Origin: Prorocentrum cordatum
Lineage: Eukaryota; Sar; Dinophyceae; Prorocentrales; Prorocentraceae
DNA length: 64,000 nt
Assembly (NCBI GenBank): GCA_963575745.1
Contig: CAUYUJ010000669.1
Span: 447,501-511,500, forward strand
Direction of reading: 5' to 3'
The notes beneath the pieces were generated by a model. The model made no database searches, was not told where the DNA came from, and saw only the letters and a program-made list of their open reading frames with translations. The translations under genes were made by a program, and so were the position numbers. Positions 47,831-59,479 of the stretch are shown in pieces (position 1 is the first letter of the stretch; each line of letters starts with the position of its first letter).

Positions 47831-49717
47831 GGATCGATTGAATCAGACGTTGCTTCCCCCATCGCCCCCGAGCATCCCTCCATGGTGGTCGTGTAGGTAC
47901 GTCGTATCCGGGACATACGAGTTTTGAATTCGGGAGAACGGCCCTCCTGCGATACTTGGAGCGTTGGGAGGTGGGGGGCCTCCCTTGCGGACCCTTGAGG
48001 GTCTTTGTTGGAATCCCAGGTTGCACGACCACGCACTCGGCGCAGCTTGAAATTGGGGGACGGCTTTGACAGGCGGTATTTTATATGCTGTCTGAGCATT
48101 TCCGTGCGGGGACCGGGGGTGGGGGTGGGGGATGGAGCACCCTATCCCGGCGATTTGGTGGGTTATATGTGCCCTCGTCTCGTTGAGGTAGCCTCGCCTC
48201 GTCGCCTTCGTTTCCTCCCCTGTTGCCCCAGCCACCGACTTCGATCAGTGCGAGCACAAGCTTGCGAACGTCGATACGTCGACCGACGGGAGAGCTCCGA
48301 CGCGCATGATAGGAATACGTATGCCTAGGCTCCAGGAGGCGCTTCGTTCCACGCTGGGTTAGGGCAGATGCTCTCCTGGCAAAGGCTCCCAATTGACGCT
48401 CTGGAGTCGCCAGAAGGATGGAACTTTGAGAACCCAGTGCAAGGAAACGTCCCCCAGCAACTTCTGCAGGGCGGTTGCTATAGCCATCATGGACAGCGCG
48501 TCAAGTACAGTTGCGCCAAATGAGAGCAGACTTCGCGTTTGAAGCAGATCGCCAGGACATGGTCAACTGTCTCATGCACTGCTACGTTCAGTGGACAGGA
48601 ATTTGATCAGGATTTCCTCTTCGCTCCAGATTTCGCCAGGTGCCAACGCGATCAGAGGAAGCCATAACTAGTTAACCCTGAAAGTCACAATTTTCCCTAG
48701 AGTCCAATGGGAATGCGGTTTTCCTGCAGCCCCCGTCCCAGGATGAGGATCCGTGAGGCTCTTCCTGGTACGACCCCACACAGAGCAGGCCGACTGCGAC
48801 TGAGCACTGGGGCTTGAAGGTCTCCCCACTCGTCCCCCCGCCTCCTACTCCCCTTCCTGTCCCCCTTCCGGCATTCGCGCAGGATCGCCCTCCACCGCGC
48901 GGAGGCCCTTCACCGCAGGACTGCCAAAACACAGGAGCGCGCCCGCGAGGAACACCTCGCCCGCGCGCTCCGGCTGGCGCCAGGAAACCTGTTTCGCATC
49001 ATGGGGCCTTTTCCAGGTGAGGTCGGCAGGGCAGCTTCTTCTCCTGTGCCTTGTTTCTTGTTCGTTTACTTCTCGGAGTGTTTTCGAGCTTGCTGAGTAG
49101 ACTGGGTTTCAGCCTTGCGCTCATACCTTGGTCCGACGACGACGACCTCATTCTTTCCCTCGCTCCTCTCTCCCTTCCCTCCCTCCTCCATCCCTTCCTT
49201 CCTCCCCCGCGCCAGCCAGTCGCGGGAGCTCCCGCCGGCTCTCAGGGGGCGGACATGTTGATTATCCCGTTGCATCTAATGCGGCCGTCTTCCCTCCTCC
49301 ATCCCTTCCCTCCTCCCTTCGTCCATTGTCCCTCTGCGCCCTCCTCCCGCATCCTCCCTCTCCCGTCCAGTCTGGCTCAAGGCACCCATGCAGGCGCACA
49401 CAAAAAGTCCGCTGTATCATGCTTTGTTTTCGTTCCTCGCACTGCCAGATCGTTTCTGCCCATCCATCCTTTCCAGCTTCTCTCCCGCATCGCTTTTCGA
49501 TGGCAACTATTGATATGTTCGGCTGTGGTGAGGAGGGAGGCTCCAACAAACCTCCCTCAGGCGCAGAGGTGTCTGGCGCTGGCGGTTCCTGAGTCTTTGG
49601 TGGCGCCCCTCAGCTCCCTGGCGGAAGCGGCGTCCCACCACCACCACCACCACTTGGAAATATGATCGAAACAGAACAGATATTAATCAGGGCCATGAGT
49701 ATATAGGCAAGCGCTTT
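47831..49717. other. Unassigned region
   Basis: No gene, RNA or mobile element recognised. A TCC/CCTT-rich patch lies at 49150-49370 and a (CAC)n-type run near 49636-49652. Low-GC unique sequence at 48420-48680 has no long frame. Confidence 0.4.
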
Positions 49718-49719
49718 TT

Positions 49720-50600
49720 GCTCTTTATTCACATCACTCCCTTGAGTGCGAATATAGGCCTGGGTCAGTTGAAGGCAGACGCGAACGAGACGGCAACCAG
49801 CAAGGTCACCGATAACATCACCTCTTTAGAGGCTCGTGTTTCCAATTTGGAGAATGGGCGCGGTGGAGGAATCATTTGTTTCGCTAGAAGCGACGTTGGT
49901 TCCGTAGCAGGCTCGGCATGTCTGGACACGCCGGTGACTTCGGCTCCCGATATCAGATTACCAGTGACGAAACGGAAGGCAATACGTGTGGGTGGGTTTG
50001 CTAACCGCGAGGACATGGTATTGCAAAACGAGCTTACCAGCAAGCTTCGCCAGGCTGGCTTCAGCGTGGGGAACAGCATGCTGGCAAGGGTCTGCGCGGT
50101 AGGGTCCTACACAGAGAGGTGCAATATAGAGTTCCCATCGAGCGAACGCATGTAGTCCCTCCTCCAGGCGATGAAAGGAGCATAAGGCCACGAATGTCCA
50201 TGCAGAGGCTAGCCGCCAGCCGCCCCCCGCTCACGCGAGTCATCGTCTTCTGCGGCATTCGATCGGTAACTATCCAGAAACTGCGTGCCCCTTCTCGTTG
50301 TCACCAGGCCAGGAAGACCGCGATCGAAGCTTTGCGCGTGCATGATCCATCGGTCTCAACAGAGGACCTCGAGAAGGCAGTCGACCCCACGACAGGCATG
50401 GGCAGCGTCGTGTTCCTGAGGAAATGCATCCCGATAGTGCATAATCCATCGCCGCTTCGAAGGTGCACGAGGGCGTCCCCGCCGCATCTGCTGAATGCCG
50501 CGACGAACACTCAGACGGCATTGGGCGCTTCAGCGTTCGATTTGAAATTGGAAGACCACTCGTCGCGAACCAGCGATTCTCCGAGAGTCTTCTGAGATGC
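49720..50600 (+). pseudogene. LINE ORF1-like fragment (coiled coil plus RNA-binding-like fold)
   Basis: The first frame (to 50155) has a short coiled coil DNITSLEARVSNLEN, then RKAIRVGGFANREDMVLQNE, LTSKLRQAGFSVGN and CNIEFPSSERM, a beta-alpha-beta layout like the RRM of LINE ORF1 proteins. After a phase change (about 50150) ARKTAIEALRVHDPSVSTED and GSVVFLRKCIPIV continue a similar protein up to about 50595. I infer an ORF1 relic from the coiled-coil-then-RRM order; similarity is not strong enough for a named family. Confidence 0.45.
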
Positions 50601-51683
50601 AAAAGTCGAGGCGGTGAGAGCCGCCAGGGGAAGGTCCGATTCCAGAGCTGATCTCGTGATTGCGGGTTGGACTGCTCGCGGCGCTCCGAGTCCCAGGGCT
50701 GCGAAGTGTCCCGACACGCTTGAAGGCGAGTTGAAATGGATTACTCTGCGCCTGCAAGGGCGCTCGAGCGCGCGAAGGAATGCCGCTGCTGACGTCGCTG
50801 GTCATGCAGTTTACTGTGGGCCCCCCTACACTGGGGGCTTTCGCGGAGAAGTGCGATAGTGGTTCACCGTGCCTGCGTCAGTTGTCTGCCGTTGTGTGAT
50901 TTTTCTGCAGTTGCCATCCCCTTCCTCTCGTCTGTCCTAGCACCCCCATGGTTGATCCGCAGCCACCTCGTGCTATCGGACTCTTGCCCGCATGTCCATT
51001 GATTTGCAGACGTCTTGCAGTCCTTGATCGATCGAGCACCTAGGGGCCACGCGGCGTCGGTCTTTCAAGATTCTGGGCGCGCTTCGAAACGCGCGGGGCT
51101 CCGCGCCATAGGGTCGGCGGGGCGGGAAGGCCACCTCGCGCGGGCAGCTCCTTTCCATGGGGCGCCCTCGGCTTCGAGCGCCCGGGGGGGGGGGGGGGGG
51201 GGGGGCACGGCTGCTCGCGCCGAGCTACTTGTTCCTACAGCCGCGCTGTGGAGCCTAAGCAGATAGGCCATGTCTTGGCCCCGCGTCACCCGCCGAATTT
51301 GGCGGGCGACGCGCGGCCTCTGCGGGGAGCGACCGCGCGCCGATTTCGTCTCGCGCTGTCGGGGCCCCGACGCCGAAACCCGCATTTCGCCCCGCGCTTC
51401 CGATAGCTCCCCGATGGCCACCGCGAAGCGAGAAAGGGTAGAGCCGCGCTGTGCGGGCGGGTTCAATGCCCGCTCAGCCCCCCCCCCCCCCTCGCCCGCG
51501 GAGTCTCGCGACGCTTCGCGCTCGCGGGCGCGCGGCGCTATGTTTTTTCCGCTGATCCCAGGTGCGTCGACTGATTCCGAACCAACCTGTGCTGTTGGGT
51601 CCTTGTTTTGAAGAGACGGTCCCCGCGTTCCCTCCTTCCTTTCTTTGTTCTTTCCTTCCAACTCCTCCTCCTGTTCCCCCTTC
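50601..51683. other. GC-rich unassigned interval with G-run and shared motif
   Basis: Contains a run of about 22 G at 51184-51206 and, at 51554-51574, a 21-base motif including CCCAGGTGCGTCGACTGA that recurs at 54270-54290. No gene recognised. Confidence 0.45.
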
Positions 51684-51689
51684 ATTTCG

Positions 51690-53727
51690 TGGCCCCATGG
51701 GGGGCTCCACCGAAGGCTCCAGCGGGGCCGCCCGCGCGCGTCATCCACTGCCTAGCGCAGCATTCCGCGGCCCCATAGAGAGCTCCACCGGAGGCTCCAG
51801 GGGGACATCCCGCGTGCGCCATCCGCCACCCAGCACAATGTTTCGCGGCCCCATAGGGAGCTCCACCGAAGGCCCCAGTAGGACCGCCCGCGCGCGTCAT
51901 CCACCACCTGGCGCAGCGTTTCGCGGGCCGATAAGGGGGCTCCACCGAAGGCACCAGTGGGACCGCCCGCATGCGCCATCCAGCACACAGCGCTTCGCGG
52001 CCCCATGGGGAGCTCCACCGAAAGCCCCAGTGGGACCGCCCGCATGCGTCATCCACCACCCAGCACAGCGTTTCGTGACCCCATAGGGAGCTTCACCGAA
52101 GGCTCCAGTGGGACCGCATGCGTCATCCACCACCCAGTACAGCGCTTCGTGACCTCATAGAGGGCTCCACCGAAGGCCCCAGTGGGACCGCCCGCGTGCG
52201 TCGTCCACCACCCAGTACAGCGTTTCGCGGTCCCATAGAGGGCTCCACCGAAGGCCCCAGTGGGACCGCCCGCATGCACCATCCGCCACCCAGTACAGCG
52301 CTTCGTGGCCCCATGGGAAGCTCCACCGAAGGCCCCAGTGGGACCGCCCGCATGCGTCATCCACAACCCAGCACAGCGCTTCGTGACCCCATAGGGAGCT
52401 CCACCGAAAGCCCCAGTGGGACCGCCCTCATGCGTCATCCACCACCCAGCGCAGCGCTTCGTGGCCCCATAGGGAGCTCCACCGAAAGCCCCAGTGGGAC
52501 CGCCCGCGCGCGCCATCCACCAACCGGCACGGCAGTTCGTGGTCTCATCGGGAGCTCCATCGAAGGCCCCAGCGGGGCCGCCCGCATGCGTCACCCACCG
52601 CCCAGTACAGCGCTCCGTGGCCCCATGGGGAGCTCCACCGAAGGCCCCAGTGGGACCGCCCGCGTGCGTCATCCACCACCCAGCACAATGTTTCGCGGCC
52701 CCATAGGGAGCTCCACCGAAGGCCCCTGTAGGACCGCCCGCACGCGTCATCCGCCACCTGGCGCAGCGTTTCGCGGGCCGATAGGGAGCTCCACCGAAGG
52801 CACCAGTGGGGCCGCCCGCATGCGCCATCCACCACGCAGCGCTTCGCGGCCCCATGGGGAGCTCCACCGAAAGCCCCAGTAGGACCGCCCGCATGCGTCA
52901 TCCACCACCCAGCACAGCGCTTCGTGACCCCATTGGGAGCTCCACCGAAGGCTCCAGTGGGACCGCCCGCATGCGTCATCCACCACCCAGTACAGCGCTT
53001 CGTGACCTCATAGAGGGCTCCACCGAAGGCCCCAGTGGGACCGCCCGCGTGCGTCGTCCACCACCCAGTGCAGCGCTTCGCAGTACCAAAGAGGGCTCCA
53101 CCGAAAGCCCCAGTGGGACCGCCCGCATGCATCATCCGCCACCCAGTACCGCGCTTCGTGGCCCCATGGGGAGCTCCACGGAAGGCCCCAGTGGGACCGC
53201 CCGCATGCGTTATCCACCACCCAGCACAGCGCTTCGTGACCCCATAGGGAGCTCCACCGAAAGCCCCAGTGGGACCGCCCGCATGCGTCATCCACCACCC
53301 AGCGCAGCGCTTCGTGGCCCCATAGGGAGCTCCACCGCCAGCCTCAGTGGGACCGCCCGCGCGCGCCATCCACCAACCGGCACAGCAGTTCGTGGTCTCA
53401 TAGGGAGCTCAATCGAAGGCCCCAGTGGGACCGACCGCATGCGTCATCCACCACCCAGCGCAGCGCTTCGTGGCCCCATAGGGAGCTCCACCGAAAGCCC
53501 CAGTGGGACCGCCCGCGCGCGCCATCCACTTACCGGCACAGCAGTTCGTGGTCTCATAGGGAGCTCCATCGAAGGCCCCAGCGGGGCCGCCCGCCTGCGT
53601 CATCCACCACCCAGCACAGCGCTTCGTGACCCCATAGGGAGCTCCACCGAAGGCCCCAGTGGAACTGCCCGCATGCGTCACCCACCAGCACAGCACTTCG
53701 TGACCCCATAGGGAGCTCCACCGAAGG
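51690..53727. repeat. 78-bp tandem repeat array, about 26 copies
   Basis: The unit reads CGCTTCGTGGCCCCATAGGG, AGCTCCACCGAAGGCCCCAG, TGGGACCGCCCGCATGCGTC, ATCCACCACCCAGCACAG. Because 78 is 26 codons, the array is open for hundreds of codons on both strands (LRGPIGSSTEGPSGTARMRH on plus, GGPTGAFGGAPYGATKRCAG on minus). Variant units (those with GGTCTCAT...GAGCTCCATCG at about 52540, 53390 and 53550, and those with GGGCCGATA) recur with a spacing of several units, indicating higher-order structure. Flanks give no start codon context or splice evidence, so I treat it as a satellite. Confidence 0.93.
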
Positions 53728-55425
53728 TCTCCATGGCGGCTTCGCATGGCGGCCCAGTGGCGGAGTTGGCGTGGCGGCGAATCTCGATTTCCTGTGTTTC
53801 TCCTCGTATTCGATGTATTGAGGCCGTTTCGGGCCGCGCATCCCGGGCGGGGGCCAGCCTGCTCGCTCTCTCTGCTCCGCGCAGCGGACGACCCGCGCTC
53901 GTCGCCGGGACCCCTTTGGGGCGACCGGCGCGCGTCGCGGCGTTTTCGCGGGGCACCGCGCCCGCGGCCTTGGGCGCGGGCGTGCACGGGCAAAGAGGGA
54001 GAATAAGGAAGCGGGCGCGATCCTCGCGAGAGGCGCGCCGACATGGGCGTCGACATTTATGCGCGTAGACTCACGCGCGCGCAGACTCATCCACAATCAG
54101 ACTCACTCGCTCTCAGTCCCTCGCACGCAGACTTATCGTCTTCCCTCGCGCTGCGTGCTCCGCCACGCACGTCGGCGCGCCCCTCGCGCGGTTCGTGGCC
54201 CCGTGGGGGGCGCGGGCGAAGATGCTGCATATGTATGGGCCTTTCGCCAGGCTAATTTTCCTTTTCGCCGATCCCAGGTGCGTCGACTGACTAGCGAAGC
54301 GGCGGGCTCGATAGGGGGCATCGAATAGCGCATGCGGTTGCTTGCGCAGGCAGAGGGTAATGTCCAAGTCCCAATCCCTACGGGTTCCTTCGTTGAGGGG
54401 TTATTTGGTTCTTCCTGCGTCCTGGGACTTCTCGATTCGCGTTTTCTTTCCATGCGCAAGATCCCGATGTTTGGGGTGTCGCCCCTTCTTCGGCCGCGCG
54501 CGAAGCGGGCGTGCGTCGCCCAGGCTCTGCGGGTCAAGGGCCGCGGGATGCCCGGGGCAGTGGGCTCGCGGACAGTTTGCCTGGGCTGGGGGGCGCGCCC
54601 AGCTCCGGGGGTCGGCGATGGTGCCTTGAGCGATATTATATTTGCATGAGCGACGCTCTCTGTTCTCTCCCGTCTCGTCTCCGCGTCCGCGAGATGCCTT
54701 GCGGAGAAGCTGCTATTCTGTCCGGCGCGCGGCCAGGCGCCGCTGCCGAAAGGAGCGCTCGGCCGGCGCTTTAATCATTGCTGCGCCGTAAGGTTATTTA
54801 CCCAGACAGCTGAAGATCGCTGAAGCGCGCCGGGTGGGCCCCGACGCTTGCGACGCCCCCTGTGGGGTTTTGTCGCGGGGGGGGGGCGGGAATGGAAGGG
54901 GGGCGCCTACTCTGTCTTTCCTCGCGCAGGTAGTTTCGACCACCGCGGCGCGATGAGGTTTCCCGCGAGAGGGCCCCGAGAGGCCCCCCAGGTCTTGCTG
55001 CCACCGGAAGTCCAAACGATGAGACGCTCGGAAACCGACGCGACGCTGCGGCTCCAGATTAGCCAGGCCCGCGCGTTGGAACGCCACGCTCGCGCTCGTT
55101 TGCAGGCGGAGGGGCGCCTGACTGCTGCCTTATGCGCAGTCTGGGTCGATCAAGGAGAGAGGGTGCGCGAGCGCCGTGAAGGTGCTGGTGGAGGAGGGGG
55201 CCGCCGCTGACGCCCGACCGCGATGGCGCGCGATGGGCGGTGCACGAGTTTACGTGAAGTTGTTTTCTGGCCCGCAGCGCAGCGCTGGAAGCGGGGCGAT
55301 GGAAGCGGGGTGATCTCGCTGATTTGCCACCCGTGGATGCGCGCGCGCTTCGCGCTCTGTTGCCCCGTTGCTTCGCTCTCTGCTGAAGGGGGCGACGTGA
55401 TCGTCGCTGAAATGTCATTGGCGGT
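53728..55425. other. GC-rich unassigned region
   Basis: The shared motif at 54270-54290 and an 84-codon frame (about 54952-55210, DATLRLQISQARALERHARA) that looks helical are the only notable items. The latter could be a fragment upstream of the LINE at 55.4 kb, but no family is evident. Confidence 0.35.
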
Positions 55426-55429
55426 CAGC

Positions 55430-56830
55430 GATGATGCCCCGGCGCTTCTTGCGGGGATGCATGTCATCGGGGTTCTCAACCGCCCGGCGGAGGGCGCGGG
55501 GCCCGCGCGGGACCGCCGTCGCGAAGTCTCTCTCGCCAGATTTTATGGGGCCAAGAAAGTCAAGGACTTTCGTCCTATCGATGCCCTGTCTGTTGTGCAT
55601 GAGCTCTACTCCAAGGTTCTGGGGCATTTATCAGGTTTACACATCGACGACCTTCGGGGTGTCAGTTTGCGCGCCGACGCCAGCATCAGGTCCGCGACAT
55701 CGCGCCTTCCATTGGGTTGCTGGCGGAGCGGGCTGACGACTTTGGAGGGCCTCTCTCTTTGGGCGCGGGGGATTAAAGCAAAGCCTTCGACATGGTGGAC
55801 CACGACATGCGGACGCGGAGCCGCGCCTCGCGGACTGATCCGCGCGCGATATCTTGCTGCGAGGATCAGGGAGGTACGCCGAGGCTTCTCGAGCATCTGC
55901 GCGCCTGGCTCGGATGCGACCGAGGGCATCCCGCGCGCCCGCTCGACGCCGCAGGGGGGCCCTGGGGCGCCGAGGGAATTCGCTTGGCATTTAGACGAAG
56001 CCGCGGCCATGTTCGCGGGAGCTCGTCGGAGAAACCGCCGGGGTCACCCTCTGGATGCCGGGGGCATTCGCCAATTTGGCCCCTCGAAGGCTCCAAACGA
56101 CACTGAACAACGAAAGACCTTAGAGGATGCAAAAACGACCCCCGCTCGCTGCGTTTGCCGACGATTATTTTCTGTGCGCGACTCGCTCGCGATGTTCAAT
56201 GCGCGGCGCGGGATAGTGAGGGGCTTGCGTTGCGTCGTGCCTGGGAAGGACTGTCGTGGGATGGCGACGGCGGCAGAGGATATTTCAGGCATTGCTTTGC
56301 TTTGGAGGAGGTGAGGTTGCCGAGGATTGCGAGGGCGGAGCGTTTCAGGTGTCTCGGGGCTTCGATGATCTCAATGGATCGCAGCGCGTCGACAGCCGCG
56401 CAGAGAATGATCTCGCGAGGCTGGGCGGCTGTCTCCATGGGCCGCGCCGCTTTGCGCGCCGAGCAGGGCGAGCTGGGGCGCCGACTGCAACTGTCAGAGA
56501 GCACGGTGAACATCGGGGCTGTTTTTTTGTGCCGGCAGCTTGGCGCGCGCCAGTCGCCAACCTCAGACGATCAGGGCCGCGCGCTGTCGCATGATTCGTT
56601 TGATGTTCAACCGCCGAAAGGCCCCCGAGGCCGCGGTGGCTTTCCAGCGGAGAGCACGTCGGGACATTCCATCCACAATTGACCGCTTCAGCGTGGAGTG
56701 GAAGGGGGCGCGCGACGACCGGGGGGGGTGGAGCGACGCGGCGGGGGACCGGGTTGACTGGGGGATGAACGAACGGGGCGCGCAGCAGGACAATAAGCAT
56801 CGCATCCAAGAGGGCAAGTGGGTCCATGAG
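55430..56830 (+). mobile_element. Decayed non-LTR retrotransposon (LINE B) reverse-transcriptase region
   Basis: Plus-strand RT motifs occur in order but in different phases: VSLARFYGAKKVKDFRPIDA with LSVVHELYSKVLG (about 55530-55625), ARRRQHQVRDIAPSIGLLAE, SKAFDMVDHDM of motif A preceded by an in-frame TAA (55774-55776), AAFADDYFLCATR of motif C (FADD at 56154-56165), RCLGASMISMDRSASTAAQR of the connection region, and CRMIRLMFNRRKAPEAAVAF. EN and C-terminal parts were not found. Different motif wording from LINE A shows that it is a separate lineage. Confidence 0.75.
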
Positions 56831-58735
56831 GCATAGAGCAGTTCGAGTTGCTATTTCTTCTTTCTCCCCCCCGATGGCAGTAGTTCCTGCGCTCTGCGCT
56901 TGCCTGCCCCTCCCCTGCGCGCCCCCCCTGTCTGATTTCCCCGGGGTCCCAGGCCCAGAGGCGCCGCGTTTCGGGGGGCTGCGTCCATCGATCTATGTCC
57001 TCCCCCGCCCCCGGGCTCAGATTCGGCGCGGTCCAGCGCGCGCCGCGCGTTCAGCGGCGGGCCGTGGCCCCGTTCGAGGGCGACTCCAGCTGCCCCCCGC
57101 GCGTCGGCGCCCGAGTCAATGGCGCTGCCGAGGCGGGCCGTTTCGCGCGCGAGGTTGGGCGGGGGCCGGGGGCGCAGACAGCCGGGGGCGAGGGGCGTCA
57201 GACTGCGCCGCTCGGGGGAAAATGACCGCGATGGAGGGCAGCGCGGAAATGGCCTCCGCGTTGGAGATGGCCACGGCGGAGGGCTTGGCGGCGCGGGGCC
57301 GCCGCTTAGCGCGACGGGGGGCGGCGGGGTCTCGCGCGCGACCGCGGGCGGCGAGGCGAACGACGTCGACGCGCGCGAGGTGGGCGACCGCGCTTGGGGT
57401 CGGGGCGGCGAGCTGATGGCGCGGACGGGCGCGTTTTTTGTTTTGCGCTCGCGTCGCGCGGTTGCCTGCGACGCCCCGCCCCCCCCTTGCCTCGCGCGGG
57501 ATGTTGCGGATGAGGGGCCGCGCGCCGAGCCGCTCAGTTGCCTGCGAAGACCAGTTGAAAGCGCCCGCGCGTGGGCGCGTGGCTGAACTTCAACGCGATG
57601 CGCGTTTGCGTTGGTTTGGAGGAGTTCGACCTGGGCGATGGCAACTTTTCGAATATTGCGCGCCGCCATGGACGTCTCGTTTTCTCTGTCGACAGCGCGG
57701 CGGTCGACGGGGTTCTGGAGCGCTCGCTCTTCCAGGCGCGAGTCGCCGACGCCTGCTCCAAGCGCTGGAAGCGGGCGCGGCGCAGTTCGGGGAGCTATGG
57801 GCGGAGTTCGGCTCCGAGAAGGCGCAGCCCCGCAAGGGTTGGCGCAGGGCGTGGCCCAGCAGGGGCCGCGACAAAACGGCAGCCCTCCATGCACGGGGCC
57901 CTTGGTGCATTATTGAGCATGCGCGGCGCGCGGGTGAAGGGCGCGCGGGGGCGCCCCCCCTCCCACCTCCCTCGGCGCGCCGTCCTTCCCCCCCCCCGCT
58001 CGCGCAGTTGGCACTGTCGGCGACGGTGGTGGAAAGCAAGAATCTTCCCTCCCCCTCCATCCTGCACCCTCTTCCTGGCTCACTTCCTCTCCCCCTTTTC
58101 GATTTCCATACTGAAACACCCGGATGCTTCAAACCCTCGTCAATTTCGGGTTGGGGGTGCACGGGCTCCATCGCGTTTCTTCGATGTTCTGGAATGCCAC
58201 CCCCCCGCCGGAAATTGACAAGCCCAACGGTGACTTCGTGTTGGATTGTGGTGTTTTGGTCGGTAGTCACACCCTCCCGTCTCCCAGTCTGGAACCTGCG
58301 CCATCGTCGCGTACCTGCCGTCGCGCCGTGGGAGCGACGCCCGCTCGGCCTCGCAAGTTGGCGTCGGGGCCCGCGGCGGTTGGCCCCGCGGCCCCGCAAG
58401 CTTGCAGTGCCATATCCCGCTGTTGGGAAGCAGTGGATGGCCCTCTTCCTCTTCGCTCCGCGCTCCTCCCACCCTTGGAAGAAATCGTCGTGAACATAAA
58501 TGTTGACACTTTGCGCAGCCCCAACAGCCCATCCAGAGACGAGGCCCGGACGAATTGCCCTGATCAGAGACATGGACGAGCATACAGAGGAATTGTGGGA
58601 TAGATAAGCCGCCGTACCCCAGATGGAGCGGATGGAATAAGAATCGGAGGCGGAGGAGGGGGAAAAGGAAAAGAGGCGGAGGAGGAGGAGGAGGACGACA
58701 AACGCCACAGCTTCACACTCAGGTTTGTCTAGCGT
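56831..58735. other. Very GC-rich unassigned region
   Basis: Long open frames occur on both strands (up to about 350 codons) because stops are rare at this GC content. None shows a recognisable domain. CGGCGCGCG-type words are frequent. Confidence 0.4.
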
Positions 58736-58955
58736 AAAAGGAGGGGAAGGAGGGGGAGGGGGGGACGAGGAGGAGGAGGAGGAGGAAAATGAGGAGGAGG
58801 AGGAGGAGGAGGAGGGAGGATGAGCACGTGGAGAGGAAGAGGATGAGGAGGAGGAGGAGGGGGAGGAGGAGGAGGGAGGAGGGAGGAGGAGGAGGGGGAG
58901 GGAGGAGGAGGAGGAGGAGGAGGAGGAGGAGGAGGAGGACGAGCAGGAGGAGTAA
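58736..58955. repeat. GGA polypurine array
   Basis: Imperfect (GGA)n with GGGA units. Confidence 0.95.
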
Positions 58956-59353
58956 GAAGAGGGGGAGGCGTATATAGGGCAAGGTCTCGATGACTGAAAA
59001 AAACGGGGTTCAGCACAGGGCACGAGCAGGCGCCTGCTGACGGCCGAGTCAGCCACGGAGGCGTCGAAAGCCCCGCGGCGGGCCGCGGCCGCAGCGCTCT
59101 TTCCCCTCTCTCTCCGCCCCCCCCCGTTCCCTCCGCTCTTGGCACTCTCTGCCCCAAACGCAGCTCCCGGGCAGGAGGCCCTTGCCTATCCTGGATAGGT
59201 GTTGGCCTCCTGTTCGACTGAAGCTATGATTGCGCTCGCTGGCCAGCTCACGTAGCTGGTTCGTGCTATAGCACCCACGCACAGTGCAGACTAACACGTC
59301 TTTGTCGGGCCAAAAAAACACAGTTGGTGGGAACCATGCACCTCTCTCGAGCG

Positions 59354-59375
59354 GACACACACACACACACACACA
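59354..59375. repeat. (CA)n microsatellite
   Basis: A perfect ACACAC run of about 22 bases, just beyond the 3' end of the minus-strand LINE similarity. Confidence 0.9.
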
Positions 59376-59479
59376 CGGCCCCTGTGGGCCGAAACGCCGC
59401 CCCCGTCCAGGACATCGGGCGGCACGGTGTCCCCAGGAAGGCAGTGAACCCACTCGCTTTGGCACGGCACCCACACTTT

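Noticed and set aside
49370-49380. Second spliced-leader relic (TGGCTCAAG)
   Set aside because: Only nine bases match and nothing downstream looks like a reading frame.
51690-53727. Gene for a 26-residue repeat protein
   Set aside because: Both strands are equally open because the unit is 78 bp; no start context, signal peptide, splice site or flanking domain supports either strand. Kept only as a repeat and a question.
56851-57894. 347-codon minus-strand frame in GC-rich DNA
   Set aside because: Open frames overlap on both strands here and no motif is visible; stop codons are rare at this base composition.
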